64,000 nt of DNA from assembly GCA_946699065.1 (NCBI GenBank), contig CAMPDV010000021.1:930001-994000 (forward strand), in the 5' to 3' direction. The notes beneath the pieces are model-generated. The model worked only from the letters and a program-made list of their open reading frames with translations, ran no database searches and was not told the origin of the DNA. This document shows positions 25,291 to 40,359 of this stretch, in pieces. Both the position numbers and the translations under genes were made by a program. Origin of the DNA: Loxodes magnus (lineage: Eukaryota; Ciliophora; Karyorelictea; Loxodida; Loxodidae). Within the stretch, counting starts at the first letter, position 1, and the number at the start of each line of letters is the position of its first letter.

Positions 25291-28200
25291 TCATTAGTTA
25301 AAATAGCTAAATTATTATGTTTAAATCTCATTAAAGTTTTTCAGATTCTTGATAGCTCTAGGATGCTAAAGTTAAAAAATACCCTGGTTCTCGTTGATTT
25401 ATTGACTTCCTTGAAATCCATTCTCTTATGCTTCTGCTTGATTTTCTTCCTTGACTTCTTCATTTTTATGAATCTTCTTTTTGACTTATATTTAAATACT
25501 CTTCTCTTTGAATCGCTTTGAAGATCAATCTTGTTGATGCTAAGAGTTATTATTTTCATTTGTTGGCTTTCTATTATACTTCTTGGAATCTTCTTCTGAA
25601 AGGATGCCGAACTCTTCCTCTTCGTTCTTAACTCTATATATAATTAAGTTACATGAAGAAAGCACAGTCGAAGTTTACAAACAAAGGTCAGTTAGTTAAT
25701 CTGCTATCACTGTATTAAGGACTTGAAATTTTAACATAAGTCTCAGTTTTGAGGTCAAACCTGCAATAATACATCGGAGAACCAAGAAATTTGAAGACTT
25801 CAATTTTTTCTTACTAAAGGACTAAAAATTCTTACAGGTATATTGAACATTTGCTCAAACTTAGTCGCTAAATATTGAACAGGAAGCTCTTTATTTATAT
25901 AAAATGTTTGTAAGTCAGACATAATTCAGGTTGAAGGACTGAAATGCTTAGCGAAACATAGTATATCATTTTCTACAACCTTTTCTTCCTCTTGTAAAAT
26001 CTCAATTGCTAAGTTCATTTTGTCATATGAATAGACTTATTTTAGATCAGCACAATCCTTTAGAACTTTCTATAATTTATCATACGATTTTTCCCACAGT
26101 CTTATAAATCTTATCTCTGGATATTTTTGCTTATACTCGGAATCCTTTTCTCTTTTTGCGTTATGCTCTGCAATGATTTGCTTTTTAATTTCAGAGATTG
26201 GATTGCTTTCATTACAAACTGTTTCAAAGAGCTCAGTTATTACATGTGAAGGTATGTCTTAATCTGGATCATTTTTAATATTAGCAATCCAGACTACAAC
26301 CAAGGTCTCTCCATTCTTTATAGGTTTTCCATATTCTAATCACAGGTAAAATTCCTTATAGTCTTACGTTAATTAAGAAATTAAGTCTTATGAATTTTTA
26401 ACTTCTTATCCATGTTTTCCTCCTCTTTTTATTACAAATTCATCCTCATCAATTTATAAGCATTGAGCTATAATCCTTCTCATATCTGCTATATTTTAAT
26501 TCTTTTATACAAAAACTTCTCTATTCATTTCTTAATACCCATTAACATTATTTATAGGATTTTTAATATCATTGAACTTCAAGCATACTTTATTAAGCTC
26601 ATTATCAAACTCTTATTTTCATTTCAAGTTGAACTTATCCTCATTTTCTTCAATATACATTATCATTCCTTCGAAAATGGGCTTTTGAAATATTTAAGAT
26701 TAGAGATCATTTTCTGTTTTATTTATTAGCTCCATGACGTATCCGTTTCATGTGGAGAATTTTCTTATTAGTCGAATCTTTGCTTTGTCCATATTGAACA
26801 TTTAATGAAACTGATCTACTAATTCTTCCAGAAGCTTATCTCTTCCTATACTTATTATCTACAGCTTTTTCTTCTTAGATATGCTTTCAGCAGCATTTTA
26901 TTCTTCCTCTCTTCAAACTTAAATTTTGAAGTGAATTTCATATTATCTATAAGCTTCAAATTTATCATTTTCCTCTTTAACCTCTAGAGCTAATGGCTTG
27001 AAATCATAGAATTTATGATATTCAAGTGTTCTTTCTTCTTCTTCAAAAGTTTCTTGCATCATTTCATAGTGAATTGAATACTCTCTGATTCTACAGTTAT
27101 GTTCACTAATAGTTTAATCAAGCTAGAACTACTTTAAAACAGCTTATTTGAACTCTTATAATGTATTTGTAAGTTTGATACTAATTAGTTAATAGTCTTC
27201 ATTATAATACACTTTTACCTGTACGTTGTTCAATCTCTCTTTTCTTTCCGCTTCTTCTTCCATTTTCTTCTTTCTGTCTTATTCTAATAAATCTCTTATA
27301 TGAAGCGGAACCAGGCTATTGTCAATACTTTCTGAAACTTCATATCCGACTTTTCTATACATAAGCAAATATGCATTTGATCCTCCTCAGCAATTCTAAC
27401 TCTCTATAGTATTACCATAAGCTTTGTAAATTTCGTTTTCTTCTATCTGTGAAACGAATGAATCATTAAAGTTAAACCAAGAATCTATTTCAAAATCTTT
27501 TATATAAGCATAGTAATGCCCTCCTAATGCAGATCCACTATGTATCATAATAGAGAATAACTCATACACATTAGGACCTTCTTAAAGATATTTTTCAATA
27601 GTCTAATCCTTTTCCCTTCTAATATCCTCTTTTGTCTTTTTAGGTTGTGGTGGCTTAGAAATGGTGACATGATAGCCAGGCTTATTTTTACTTTCTTCCT
27701 TAAGTTTTAAGAAATCGCTTTGAATTTTATTAACTTCTTCTTTAGATTCTTCCAAATCGATAGGGTTCTCTGGACTAGAAGGTTTATTCTACTATTATTC
27801 TTCTAAATCTTATTAGAGAAACTGTTACTAATAGATCTTAGAAGAAGACTTATTTAATTATTCATTTTTTCTAAGTTATATTATTTTAGGAAGGTAGCTG
27901 TTCATATTCAAGATCTGAGGAAATGATACAAAATCGTTAAGTTTTTTTCTCATCAGGGTTTAGTAATCAAGATCAAATCTTTTGAGCTGTAAGCATAAAA
28001 TTGGAGGGAAAGATAGAAACTTCAGACCTTTCAGAGCGTCCACTTTCTTGTTGCATTTTTCACAATGATACTTGTTTTCACCCTCAAGCTTTTCAGGGTT
28101 GACATAATTATCTAGAGCTTCTTAAATTGATTTGTTATAAATCTTATCAATATCATTCCTAACTGTAAGGCTTATATCTAAGTACTTGTCTTCTCTTTAA

Positions 28201-28724
28201 GATTCTGACTAGCATTCCAAGCATTGAACATAGTCTTACAAGGTTCCTTAATACAGCTTATTTATAATATTGGATTATTCAATATCTTGGCAACTTTTCT
28301 CTATAGCATCAAATAGCACCCTACAAAACTCTTGCACATCATGCTGCTAGAAGCTTTCTTATAAATCCCATCCAAAAGATTTAGTAAGATCGGTAGTTTC
28401 AATATAAGTTCGTTCAGTTTGCTATAATAATTATAGCTTTCCAAATAGGGCTTGTAGTTAGAAAGTAATGCAGTCCTTTTACTCTACTTCCTTTTCTTGA
28501 TCGTAGATCCAACGATAAATTTCTCTTCTAAATGGTTTTGTCATGAACAAACTCTAAAGAAGTGAATTCATATAACAAGTGGCTCCCTAGTTAGCAAGTC
28601 CAACAAATCGTTAAAGATAAGTAATATTAATGTTGGATTAGGCAAAGTCAGCTCGAGGTACAGGTTCTTAATCGCCATCAGTTTATGGAATAGATTAATT
28701 TTCATTATCTTTACCTCTAACCAT
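25291..28724 (-). CDS. USP7/USP47-like ubiquitin carboxyl-terminal hydrolase
   Basis: About 1,130 residues with ATG at 28724. It removes ubiquitin from proteins. The Cys box [19 protein letters not shown] places the nucleophile near residue 49; zinc-finger-like CxxC pairs (CLEC, CEKC) follow; the His box is [16 protein letters not shown] and the fold ends with UGA-encoded Trp in [14 protein letters not shown] long C-terminus resembles the ubiquitin-like repeats of USP7/USP47. Two introns, 25814-25835 (22 nt) and 25634-25652 (19 nt, GTAACTTAATTATATATAG), restore the frame near the end. The stop is ambiguous: UGA at 25527-25525 would give 1,052 residues, but the frame continues with convincing Lys/Glu-rich protein to UGA 25293-25291. 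I prefer the longer form. Confidence 0.9.
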
Positions 28725-29751
28725 TTTTTAAAGAGAGTTTACAAGGTAAAGCCTTATAAGTATGCTTATAATTTTATAAACTTCTATTATATCAAGTTAG
28801 ATTATAAATTTACAATATAAATCCCTTATCTCTCATCTTATTCTTCTATTTCTATCTCTATCAGATTCTTTAAATTCATAAGAACTTCTTCAAGCAATAA
28901 GCTATAATTCTTACTATTCTATTGGTTTTACTCTCAGTTTTTATTCCAAATTTAGATATAAAAGGGAAGAAATGATTATTGAATTTTAAAGCAAATGCAT
29001 TTATTTTTAAATGCTTATTGTAATATTTTAAGTCACTTCCTATATTCCACTCTCTAATCATAGCTATTATAGTCTAATGAATATCAGTTGCTTGTAATTA
29101 GTTATTTTATAACTTGAAATATTAAGAAAGCTAGTAACTTATAGTCCTGTAGTTGTTTAAAGGTAAGTTTATTATGAGTATTACACACTATAATACTATA
29201 TTTCTGAGTTATTTAACCCTGATGATTATTCTATATACTCTTATCTTTGTTAGTTTCAGATTTAGATAAATTCTGGTTTATTACTTTTCTATTCTAATCA
29301 TATATAGAGTATAATTTAAGAGATTATATATAATTAAAAGCTCAAAATAAATAAATTTTAAGGTTAATTGTATTATTTTACCTTTTATGATAATTTGAAC
29401 TGCTAACCAATGCTAGGTATTTGTCAATAATCAAGTTAATTTCTTTCTGATTAGTTCATTATTATTTATAAGTTTAGTTCTGTAACTGAAGCTATGCTTA
29501 CATCTGCTTTCTACTTTAATCTAATCATATTCAAATTTGTTTATTCTAAGAAGCTAAATCTTAAAAACTAATGGTTTTTAATATAGATTTAGAAATAATT
29601 AATAAACCTTAGCTTTTAAATACCATTTTTTAGTTCTACTTTGATACTTTGTTTGTTTCTTTATTCCTATGCTGCTAGTTCTTCAGAATATAAGAGTATT
29701 AGATACTTAACTGAGAAATGTAATAAATAAATATAATATTAGTCTTTCACT
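28725..29751. other. Intergenic; one small minus-strand ORF of doubtful reality
   Basis: AT-rich. A 61-codon minus-strand ORF (29061-28876, starting MIREWNIGSDLKYY) contains no UAA or UAG and ends in UGA, which is unusual here, but it is isolated. The remaining ~650 bp show nothing beyond A/T runs. Confidence 0.45.
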
Positions 29752-30540
29752 TCAATTTTCTACCTCCTTTCTTTCTTCTTCTTCATCTATCTCTTTTATA
29801 TTCTCTTTCGCTACTTCTTAATATTCCTTCTTTTTTTCGCTTTATAATTACTTGTTTTACTCTTAAACTTACTTTTCGCTTATTTTCTTGTTATCTTTTG
29901 GCTTAACGCTATTTGAATTTTACTTTTGCTATGAAAGTTTGGCTTTGTCATTTTGAATGATTTTAGATTTATATTCATTAAGAAGGCTTAAATATTCATT
30001 TGCTTCCATTGGTTTAACATTCAAATCTTTCTTATTTATTTTTGGTTGCTAAGAGGTACTTCTAATTGGTTTCTCTAATGGGCTTTTTCTAGAGTTAGTA
30101 GAAATTTCCTTCAATTTCTGCTGTATTATTTTTTCTTTTTCATTTTCTTATTCTTTATTTTCTTTTTCCTTTATAAATGGCTTTTCAGTTTTACTTTCAC
30201 TCTTTGGATTTTTAGCCACTATTAATGATCCTTTGCTTTTACTTTTCCTTGAGCTTGCTTAGTCACTTTACTAGAATAAAAATCTTACCTACGTTTCGAA
30301 TACCATCTAAGTAGCTAAATTTCCAATCCCTTAAGGAGATTCCCATAATCTAGCTGATTTAGGATTTTTAAACTCTCCAGTCTTGGTCAAAATTCCTGTT
30401 TTAATTAGATGTTTCATCATCCTCCTATTGGCAAAGTAACCCCTCAAATTTTTGTCTTATAAAGAATCATAATCTTACAGCTTAGCCTGCTGAGTAAAGC
30501 AATCAAGCACAAAATCTTTTTATTAAGGACTTCTTCACAT
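29752..30540 (-). CDS. Lys/Glu-rich protein of unknown function
   Basis: 262 residues, single exon. The ordered N-terminal region includes DFVLDCFTQQAKLQDYDSL, KNLRGYFANRRMMKHLIKTG, and a basic-aromatic stretch ending KSARLWESPQGIGN. From residue ~110 on it is strongly charged and probably partly coiled (KEKENKEQENEKEKII), ending in an acidic cluster IDEEEERKEVEN just before UGA 29754-29752. The second codon would be UGA (Trp) directly after the ATG at 30540; if that is not tolerated, the next start is the Met-Met pair near residue 41. Family not recognised; similar short ordered domains followed by charged tails are frequent in ciliary microtubule-associated proteins, but that is only an analogy. 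Confidence 0.72.
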
Positions 30541-31641
30541 TATTAATAAATCCTTAAAACGTGTAAAATTAAATTCAAATCACTATTTAATTATATCTCC
30601 ATTAGCTTCTCTACCTTATAACTAATGACTAGATATACAATTTTAAGCATCTCTTGATTTAACCTTTTAACTAAAGGCTTTATACTAGCTATCCTTCTCT
30701 TTAAGCTCTAACTTACTTATATTATATCTGACTTTTAAAGTTAACTATACCCATTTTTAACTCTATTCGCTATAAATCTTCTATTACCCCCTTCTCTCAC
30801 ATTTGCTTCCTTGATCTATACACTATTCTTTATCTATCAAATTTATAGCATTTCGTTATTTATCTAATTTACAATTCTTAAATAAAAACGCAGAAAATTA
30901 AAGTGAAAATACAATTTGAAGTATCTATTACTTGATATATCTAGAATCTAAAAGGAACTAAAGCAGTATCTAAGCAGAGTGCCTAAAGATTACTAGAGAA
31001 GCTTAAAAGAGACTTTAAGATTATCAGACTGAATAAGATTAAGCAGCCTCCAATTAAACTTTCTCGCTTTATTGATTTAAATACCTTGTAGGATAATTCT
31101 TAGGTTAGAATATCCAAAATCTAGTAACTAAAAAGGTAGCCAATTTATTGAGCAAGTAAATGGAGCCAAAGATCCGTCTATATTGTTTTGATTATAGGGT
31201 ATATTAACTAATTTACTATCACTTGCTTAAGTTTTATTATAATAAGATTTATACTTAATTAAGCAATAAAAAGTCTAAATAGAACTATAGAATACAATAC
31301 TATAATAATTGCCCTATTTTTAATTAAAAAGAGAATAAATATAGCTAAGTAAAACTAATAGTCCACTTTAGATAGTACAATCAATTCTGCTTTCAAAAAG
31401 AGTAGAAAGGGTTAAAAGAATCATAAGGTAAAGAGCTAAAGTAAATTTCATTACAAGCATCTAAATCTATCTCGAATAGCTTATAGAGTATTGTATTTCT
31501 GTAAATAAAGTGTAACGCTTTTATCAGTTAAAAGAGCTTAAAAAGAGAGTGAATAACAGATAATAGAATAATAGTTAAAAGTTTAACAATTTTAAATAAC
31601 TAAAATAAAAGTAAAGAAGTATCCCATTTTGTTAAATAAAA
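30541..31641. other. Intergenic region with ambiguous open frames on the plus strand
   Basis: From about 30900 to 31560 the plus strand is purine-rich and two overlapping frames both translate to plausible charged protein, one of them continuous (two UGA as Trp) to UGA near 31552. No ATG precedes it in frame. Because two frames look equally good, composition alone cannot decide, and I do not call a gene. 30541-30880 is pyrimidine-rich and featureless. Confidence 0.4.
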
Positions 31642-32723
31642 ATGCTAGATTAATTGTCTTCTAATGAGCCTAAAATATAGAAATACAAGCTTTTTTATAT
31701 CCAATAAACGGAATAAACTCTTAGGGAAAATGTGCCTGATAAGTTAGCTGAGTTAAAGGCTTTGTAGCATGAATAGTAAGTTTATTTACTCTATTTAGTT
31801 AGTAGTAAAAGGATGAGCTGCTTTAGAGCTATCGATAATAGCAAAAGCTATAGAAGAAAGTAATGAAACTTAAGGTTAAGAATATTGAGCTGTAGCAGAA
31901 TATTAATGACTATTAATAAAAAATGAAGTAGGCTATAGCTAATAGAGATACAGCTATTGGGGAAAAGTTTGTCATCTAAAAAAAGTACGAAGAACTGCAG
32001 AACAAATAGTAATCCCTATCAACTGAACCATCCTAATAGATTATTTTAACTTCGGAGGCTAGAACTGAAGGTAATACATTTGACAGTGTTGAGTAACTAA
32101 AATTGTAAATGTAGACCTTGGAGTAAAGATATGTTTAGATAAAAACTGATAACAACTAGCGAAAATAAGAACTAGAGGATTGCTAGTTTGAGCTTAAGAA
32201 ATATCTAAAAGTTATATAGGAGTAAAAAAAGACTATAATTGACCTGCAAACGGTGATTGAAACTCAGGCAAAGTAGAGAGGAAATTAATAAATGCATCAA
32301 ACTAAAAAGTATTCTTATGACTTTAACTCAAGCACATTTATGAATGGATTACATAATTAAAGCTATCAACGTTAAAATGCAAATCAAGAGTTATCTAGAG
32401 GACTTAATTAAAGATCATAGCAGGGTTAGTCTTCGCTTCAAGAAAATCCTGAAAAATCTGTCGAATAATCCTCTTAATAAATCTTAGGCTTTTAAGCAAA
32501 CTTACAAAAGCTATAATAATAGTAAACGAAAACGGATTAAAATCAAAGAAACATACCACTGACTAGTAGAGATTATTAAGTAGATAATTAATAGGATTTG
32601 CCTGATATTATCTTATCAGCACTTAACTTTAACCCAACTAATTAGCAAGTTTCAAAAAAAAGAATTGAAAAATGTTTTGGAAAAGACACTATTAAGAGTA
32701 AGAAGCCAAATAGATGGTTTTGA
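31642..32723 (+). CDS. Coiled-coil protein
   Basis: 352 residues after removal of a 23-nt intron at 31780-31802; the spliced length is divisible by three. ATG at 31642, UGA at 32721-32723. Residues ~20-230 form an extended coiled coil (KNIELQQNINDYQQKMKQ, LEQRYVQIKTDNNQRKQELE, QKKTIIDLQTVIETQAKQ). The C-terminal ~110 residues are Gln/Ser/Asn-rich, then a short ordered end with ILSALNFNPTNQQ and a basic tail, KKRIEKCFGKDTIKSKK. No in-frame UGA after splicing. Family unknown; structural or cytoskeletal role inferred from architecture only. Confidence 0.83.
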
Positions 32724-33315
32724 TTAATGTTTAAATATTTAACTAATTATTCGTTCTCAGTCCTGTTTTGTCTCCTTAGAAATTTTAAATAATCATTTAA
32801 GTTTTTTCCTATTAATCAGATCAATTTACAGTCTCATTTTCTTAAACTACTTAAAGTCAACTAAATCTTAAGTTTCTTACTTTAGTACCTATTTGAACTT
32901 ATTTGTTGCTACTCTTACAATGTCTTATGTTCTCAACCTTTATCTTACAAATATAAATTAAGGGATAGTTAAATATTTAGACAATTTTATTTAATAAGCG
33001 TTTAAATTTAAATATAGTCAAATTCTTTAGAGCCATTCTGAATTCTTTAATTGGAGCAAGCTTTTTCTATTCAATTGTTATAGATAAATAACAGTTGAAG
33101 GATTTTACAATTTAAATAACTATCTTTATTAATTACTTGAGATAGAAAATTTAAAGACTCCATAGTAAATACATTGATAATGCTTAAAACTGCTTTACTA
33201 ATTATAGCTTCTTATTACTTTATGTAGGTGTAGAAGATATAGAAGATATAGAGGTGAGTGCTAATTAATACTTGTAGAGAAGATTTTTATTAAAGAAAGT
33301 GTTAAAATGTAAAGT
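32724..33315. other. Short convergent intergenic region
   Basis: Lies between the stops of the coiled-coil gene and epsin. AT-rich. Contains a small imperfect tandem of AGAAGATAT-like units near 33234-33255 and nothing else of note. Confidence 0.5.
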
Positions 33316-34917
33316 TCAAAGGAATTCTAAATTTTTGATACTCGATTCAAATTCTTGCTTTGTTTTCTGTATTGAAATACTTACTTGCTGTGGCTACTGC
33401 TTTTGAGCTTAATTTGTCTGTCCTGGAGGCATTGCTTTCATACTATATCCTTAGTTCTTTAAGTTTGAAGGAACATTTATCTGTTGTTAAATATAGCTTG
33501 GTTAAGGTATTCCTTACATAGGCTACTGAAAACCTACATTTTGATACATCGTATTAGGCTGCTAATATCCCCATTATTATTGAGGCATCTAGTTATAATA
33601 CATTGGAGGTTAGCCTGGAAATCCTTACATAGGCATTTACTAAGGACCCTAATATCCAACTTGTTACATGCCAGGAATTTATTATCCAGGGAATAAATTA
33701 GGTTAAGTTGGATTTGGAAAAGTGACTTATTGATTTTAGTTAAAGAGATTATTTATCTAATTTATTTTTTCATTTCTCTACTAGCCTTAAACTTATTTTT
33801 GTGGTTCCTACTTATTTTACTGTTAATTTGGAAAAAGTGATTAAGAAGTTGAAGTCTAAACCGGATTGTCAAACAAGGATTCCAAAAGATTTTAGTTTTA
33901 GTTTGTTTTAACTTGCTATTGCTAAGTGGGTTATACATCAAAATCTATAAGAGAAACTGCCTATTACTATGGTTATTACTATTCTTGCTTGACAGGCTTA
34001 ACTTCTAATTAAGCTTTAGGTTAAATTGTTATTTTGTTTTAATTTTGTGTTGGTTGAGCTTACTACTATTGAGTTTAAGGAACAGGCTTTACTATATTCT
34101 ATTAAGTTGCAGTTTGGGTAGGCTTTATAGAAAAATTAATTTTGCTTTAATCCTTTCTTTGCTATTATTACTGCTGCCATTCTTACTTTCTTTACTTTTC
34201 TCTTTCTTCAACATTTCCTTAAGGATCAATGAAACCACCATAACCTTTACTTCATTCATTGTCCCTTCTTTAGTTTTGGAAATTACTGGTTCCTTACTAG
34301 CTGCTTTATGAGGTTTCACTTCCAAATCCTTAAATTCTATCTTTGTAATTCGAGCTGCTTTAACTATTATAAGTTCCATATCCTCCACCTCCTCCACTAT
34401 AATTTCCTTAATTTCTATCTTAATAATTATAAGTGTCATCACCACTCATCCCTACAAACTTATTCCTAATTTAACGTGATTTTTCTCTTTCTTACTCTAA
34501 TTTTGATTGATCTGACATCAAATCCACTAAAAGTCTAGCTTTTTCCCTAACCCCACTTCCTCTTTCATTTCCATCTTCTTGGTATGAAAAATCTTATAGT
34601 CCTCTCAATTTAAACATGTTGTCTTAAATTTAAGATCCAACTCTAGGACTTCCAAACTTTAAAAGGAATTCAAGTAATTGTAAAGTTTTATAGATTCTTC
34701 TTCATTCTTTAGGCTTCGTATTGTTTACTTTATCTCATGTGAACTTCATTATTATTTCAAACTGTTCCCAATCATGAGAAGCGTCTGCAATGCTATGAAG
34801 AGTAGTATTGCTGATTCCCCAATTATCGTTTGAAGTAGCTTCGTTAAGTTGCTTTTCTAAGGGAGATTTGAAAATAGTACTACGTAAACCTTCCGCTGCC
34901 TTTTTTATTTGCTCCAT
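33316..34917 (-). CDS. Epsin (ENTH-domain clathrin adaptor)
   Basis: 533 residues, one exon. Residues 1-~150 are an ENTH domain: a basic amphipathic start, then KQLNEATSNDNWGISNTTL, HDWEQFEIIMKFTWDKV, KEWRRIYKTLQLLEFLLK FGSPRV. The Trp after KFT (UGA at 34737-34735) and the Trp in KEWRR (UGA at 34704-34702) match tryptophans conserved in epsins. ENTH binds PtdIns(4,5)P2 and bends membrane at clathrin-coated pits. The rest is Gln/Asn-rich and disordered, with adaptor motifs: a clathrin-box-like LIDFD, NLLESLFDNP, and Pro/Gly/Met-rich repeats. A third UGA (NEWSKG) lies in the linker. UGA 33318-33316 ends it after KNLEFL. Confidence 0.95.
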
Positions 34918-35338
34918 ATTAATTTTTTGAAATTGGCCTAAAATCTTTTTTAAATCTGAATCCTCAGTAAGATTACATTAGTATATAACCTCAGAATTTT
35001 TTGTCTTTAAATATGCAGATTATATATATTTTACCTACTAAAAGATCTAACTATGATTTTTGATTATTTTCATTTAATTAAACTTTACTTTATGTGTCTA
35101 TAAAGTATCACCTTCTTAATTTTCAGTCCAATTAACTAATGATATAGTCAGTTTAATCCTTTCTAGGCTATTTATCTTACTATGTATCTTTTAACCCTCT
35201 TTTGCTTATTTCCTTAAATAGCAGCTTGACTAATACTAGTTACTCTTACTATTAGCTTAAAATAAAGGGATTCAGTATATAAGAATTAGCTTCCTTTTTA
35301 GTTTCAGATTGATATAAAAAGCCAATCACAATATTATT
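34918..35338. other. Upstream region of epsin
   Basis: AT-rich, head-to-head promoter region between epsin and the possible plus-strand gene at 35339. No distinct motif seen. Confidence 0.45.
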
Positions 35339-35851
35339 ATGATTTCTCATTTTAAAGCTAAAGCTTTAGGAGAAGGCTCTATAAAAGAGCTCATTAAAGT
35401 ATTAGATTTATCTAGTCAATTAATAGCTTTTAAGCATTTTAGAACTCAATTTAGAGCTAGTAAACATCTAAATCTATAGCTAAATGATGCAAATAAGATA
35501 GTTAGAGTAAAAACAGAGTAGCATATTTAACAGTCTAAGTAGCTAGTATAATATCTAAGATTGCTAGTTAGGTTCTAAGATTCTGATATTTGTTTACTCA
35601 TATAAAAGCAAATAAAAAGGAATAAATTAATTAAAAGCATAAACACTTCTAACTACAAATTAAAGTGTATAATAGATAATAAGAACATTAAATAGGAACT
35701 AATTAATTATAGAGATTTGCAAATCTTTAATTAATAAACTAGAAGGATGTTGCTTTTAGGTGAACTTAGATAATTTAATGCTAAATGTTTAAAATTGATA
35801 GCCTTTTCAAATAATTAACTTTAACTAGATAAGTTACTATATCTGAATTGA
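35339..35851 (+). CDS. Possible small protein of unknown function
   Basis: 170 codons, UGA-free, ATG at 35339 and UGA at 35849-35851. The start has good composition (MISHFKAKALGEGSIKELIK, then VLDLSSQLIAFKHFRTQFRA), predicted largely helical, with Leu heptads through the middle. Convergent with the kinase gene, 128 bp between stops. No family recognised. A 170-codon UGA-free frame is not by itself significant in this DNA. Confidence 0.42.
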
Positions 35852-35979
35852 TAAATCTAGGTAATATACCAAAAATGAATTGGACTTTAGGAAAAGTTTT
35901 GCTGATTGATAAATAAGAAAGAATTTATACTTTGGTTATTCAGTAAGTCAATTAAGATAATTTAAAATATCTATAGTTC

Positions 35980-38345
<2,366 letters not shown>

Positions 38346-38936
38346 TTTTAAATTATCACTATCCTTAAAATTACGAATATTACATTTTCAAGTATGTAAT
38401 ACACGTTTTACTTTGTACTATGTGCTTCTTTGCATTTAGCTATTCTAAAACTATTATTCTTATTTTGTCTGATTTTGCTATTTTATAGCATTATTGATTA
38501 CTTTCTTATTACTTTTATCTTAGAAGCTTAGAAAATTATTATCTAAATACTAAGGCAAATCAGTGTATTACTATGAATATTGATTTGCTTTTTATTCCTT
38601 TAAGATCCTTAAATTTAAGCTACACTTAAATACTTTCTATTTATCACTATCAACTCATGTTAATTTCAGAGTGATATCATCAAACTGCTGACATATGAGC
38701 GAACCGATAATTTTTCCTTATACCTTTGAACTACTCATCCAATATTTATCTTAATAGGACATAATATAAAGCAAAGTGGTTCTTAACTATATTACCATTT
38801 ATATCTTATACATTAATATAAAAGACTTGCACGAAAGTAATTCATATTACTTAATCTTATATAAGGATAAAGAGAAATTACTTGTATATACCTAATCTTA
38901 TATATTCCTTTATATCCTTTTGTTCATATTTTCTTT
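38346..38936. other. Intergenic upstream of the kinase
   Basis: AT-rich; head-to-head with a doubtful plus-strand ORF. No repeat or RNA signal seen. Confidence 0.45.
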
Positions 38937-39355
38937 ATGGATTTTCTCCTTACCTTGCCTAAGTTTATCATTATATCAATTTATTTTTCCTTTTTAAGTT
39001 AATTAGAAGGTATTCTAGCATTTATAAAGTTTACTTTGGATGGTGATAAGATACTAGATTTAGTAATTCAAAATGCTTTTTTTTGGTTTTATCTTAGAGG
39101 GTATTGACTAAAACACTAAAGGAGTTGATATAAGTATTATAATTTAAAAGAAAAGAAAGCAAATTCCTATCATTGAATAGTCTGGTATAATTTAACTATG
39201 GTAGCTCTGGATAATAATAGAACATTTCCATTATTCTCAAATCTACTTTTAGTTGCTTATTAACTGCTTCTTTATAATTATTGCTAAATATAGACTTAAA
39301 AGAGCTCAATTTAACATAAGATAGAAAGAGTTAATTAACTGAGCCATTATTTTGA
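38937..39355 (+). CDS. Doubtful two-exon small ORF
   Basis: ATG 38937 begins a hydrophobic signal-like segment, then LEGILAFIKFTLDGDKILDL. A T-rich 35-nt GT..AG segment ending near 39098 would join it to VLTKTLKELIQVLQFKRKESK in another frame and on to UGA 39353-39355, 127 codons in total and divisible by three. The intron is longer than the well-supported ones, and no homology supports it. Confidence 0.25.
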
Positions 39356-40359
39356 TAAATGCCAATAAGCAATAGCATAGTAATACCTTATAAGTAAACT
39401 ATTTGTGAAATCATATTTTAATGCTTCTGATTAATTAAATGAAACTAGCTATATCTATAATGCTGGCTACTCTATTGGATTTAGATGTTTAATAGTATAA
39501 AAACCAAAGGTTTTCTAGTTAACTTAGAGATATCAAAGTTGCTAGCAATATACTTCCCAGTTATTACTTATTATCATATGTCATTTTTTAACTCTGTTTT
39601 CTTGAAATCTTCCATGTGTCCTTATTGAAGTGAGAATAGATGTACTAATTGATATGGTGATATCTAATCCACTTTAACCTAACATTTTTTACTATAAATT
39701 GAAACTTACTTGAGACATCCATAGTTTCATAGTAAAACACTAACTAGATAGAAAGGAAAGAAATTTTAAGATAACTATCTTGTTGAAAGATTAAAAAGCC
39801 TTAGCTTAGTTACAGTAATGCAAAAGTAAGTTAATAGTTTTACCTCTTAGATAAATACTTACACAAGCATATGAAATGCATAAAGCTTTATTTATGATTA
39901 ATAGTAAAGAAAGTTTATAAGCAAATTATTAAAACTCCACTAAGTTAAAAATTTAAAATTATATACCTATTTCCAGCTTTTGCTCAATTAGCTTGAAATA
40001 GAATTTTAAAGTTGTTCTGAGTATTAAATTTTAACTTATAAAAGCTAAGGTAATAGTTAGATACATTACTATATGCATTAATTAAACTATAATGAAATCA
40101 TTTAGAAGTAAGTTTTGGGATTCTTAGGACAAAATAGATTGATTATTTGGAAATGTAAGGAAGTTAATACTTTAATGATAAGTATTGATTATAAAGTTAA
40201 AATGATTAATAAATGAAAAGATAATCTTAAAACTCAAATTTCAGTGTGAAAATATAGCATCATCTATATTAAGCACAAGGCAATTATAAAGGCTATCAAG
40301 TATACAAATTAAAATTTTTCAGAACTTGCTATTATTTTAAGTTTTTAGTAGTATTCCTT
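39356..40359. other. Intergenic, no feature
   Basis: AT-rich sequence with only random-looking frames on both strands. Confidence 0.5.

Noticed and set aside
24601..25521. Plus-strand ORF of ~300 codons between two minus-strand genes
   Set aside because: Background composition, four UGA codons, and its last 230 bp are antisense to the deubiquitinase C-terminal coding region.
30900..31552. Plus-strand charged ORF upstream of the coiled-coil gene
   Set aside because: Two overlapping frames look equally protein-like and neither has an upstream ATG, so the apparent signal is probably purine-rich composition.
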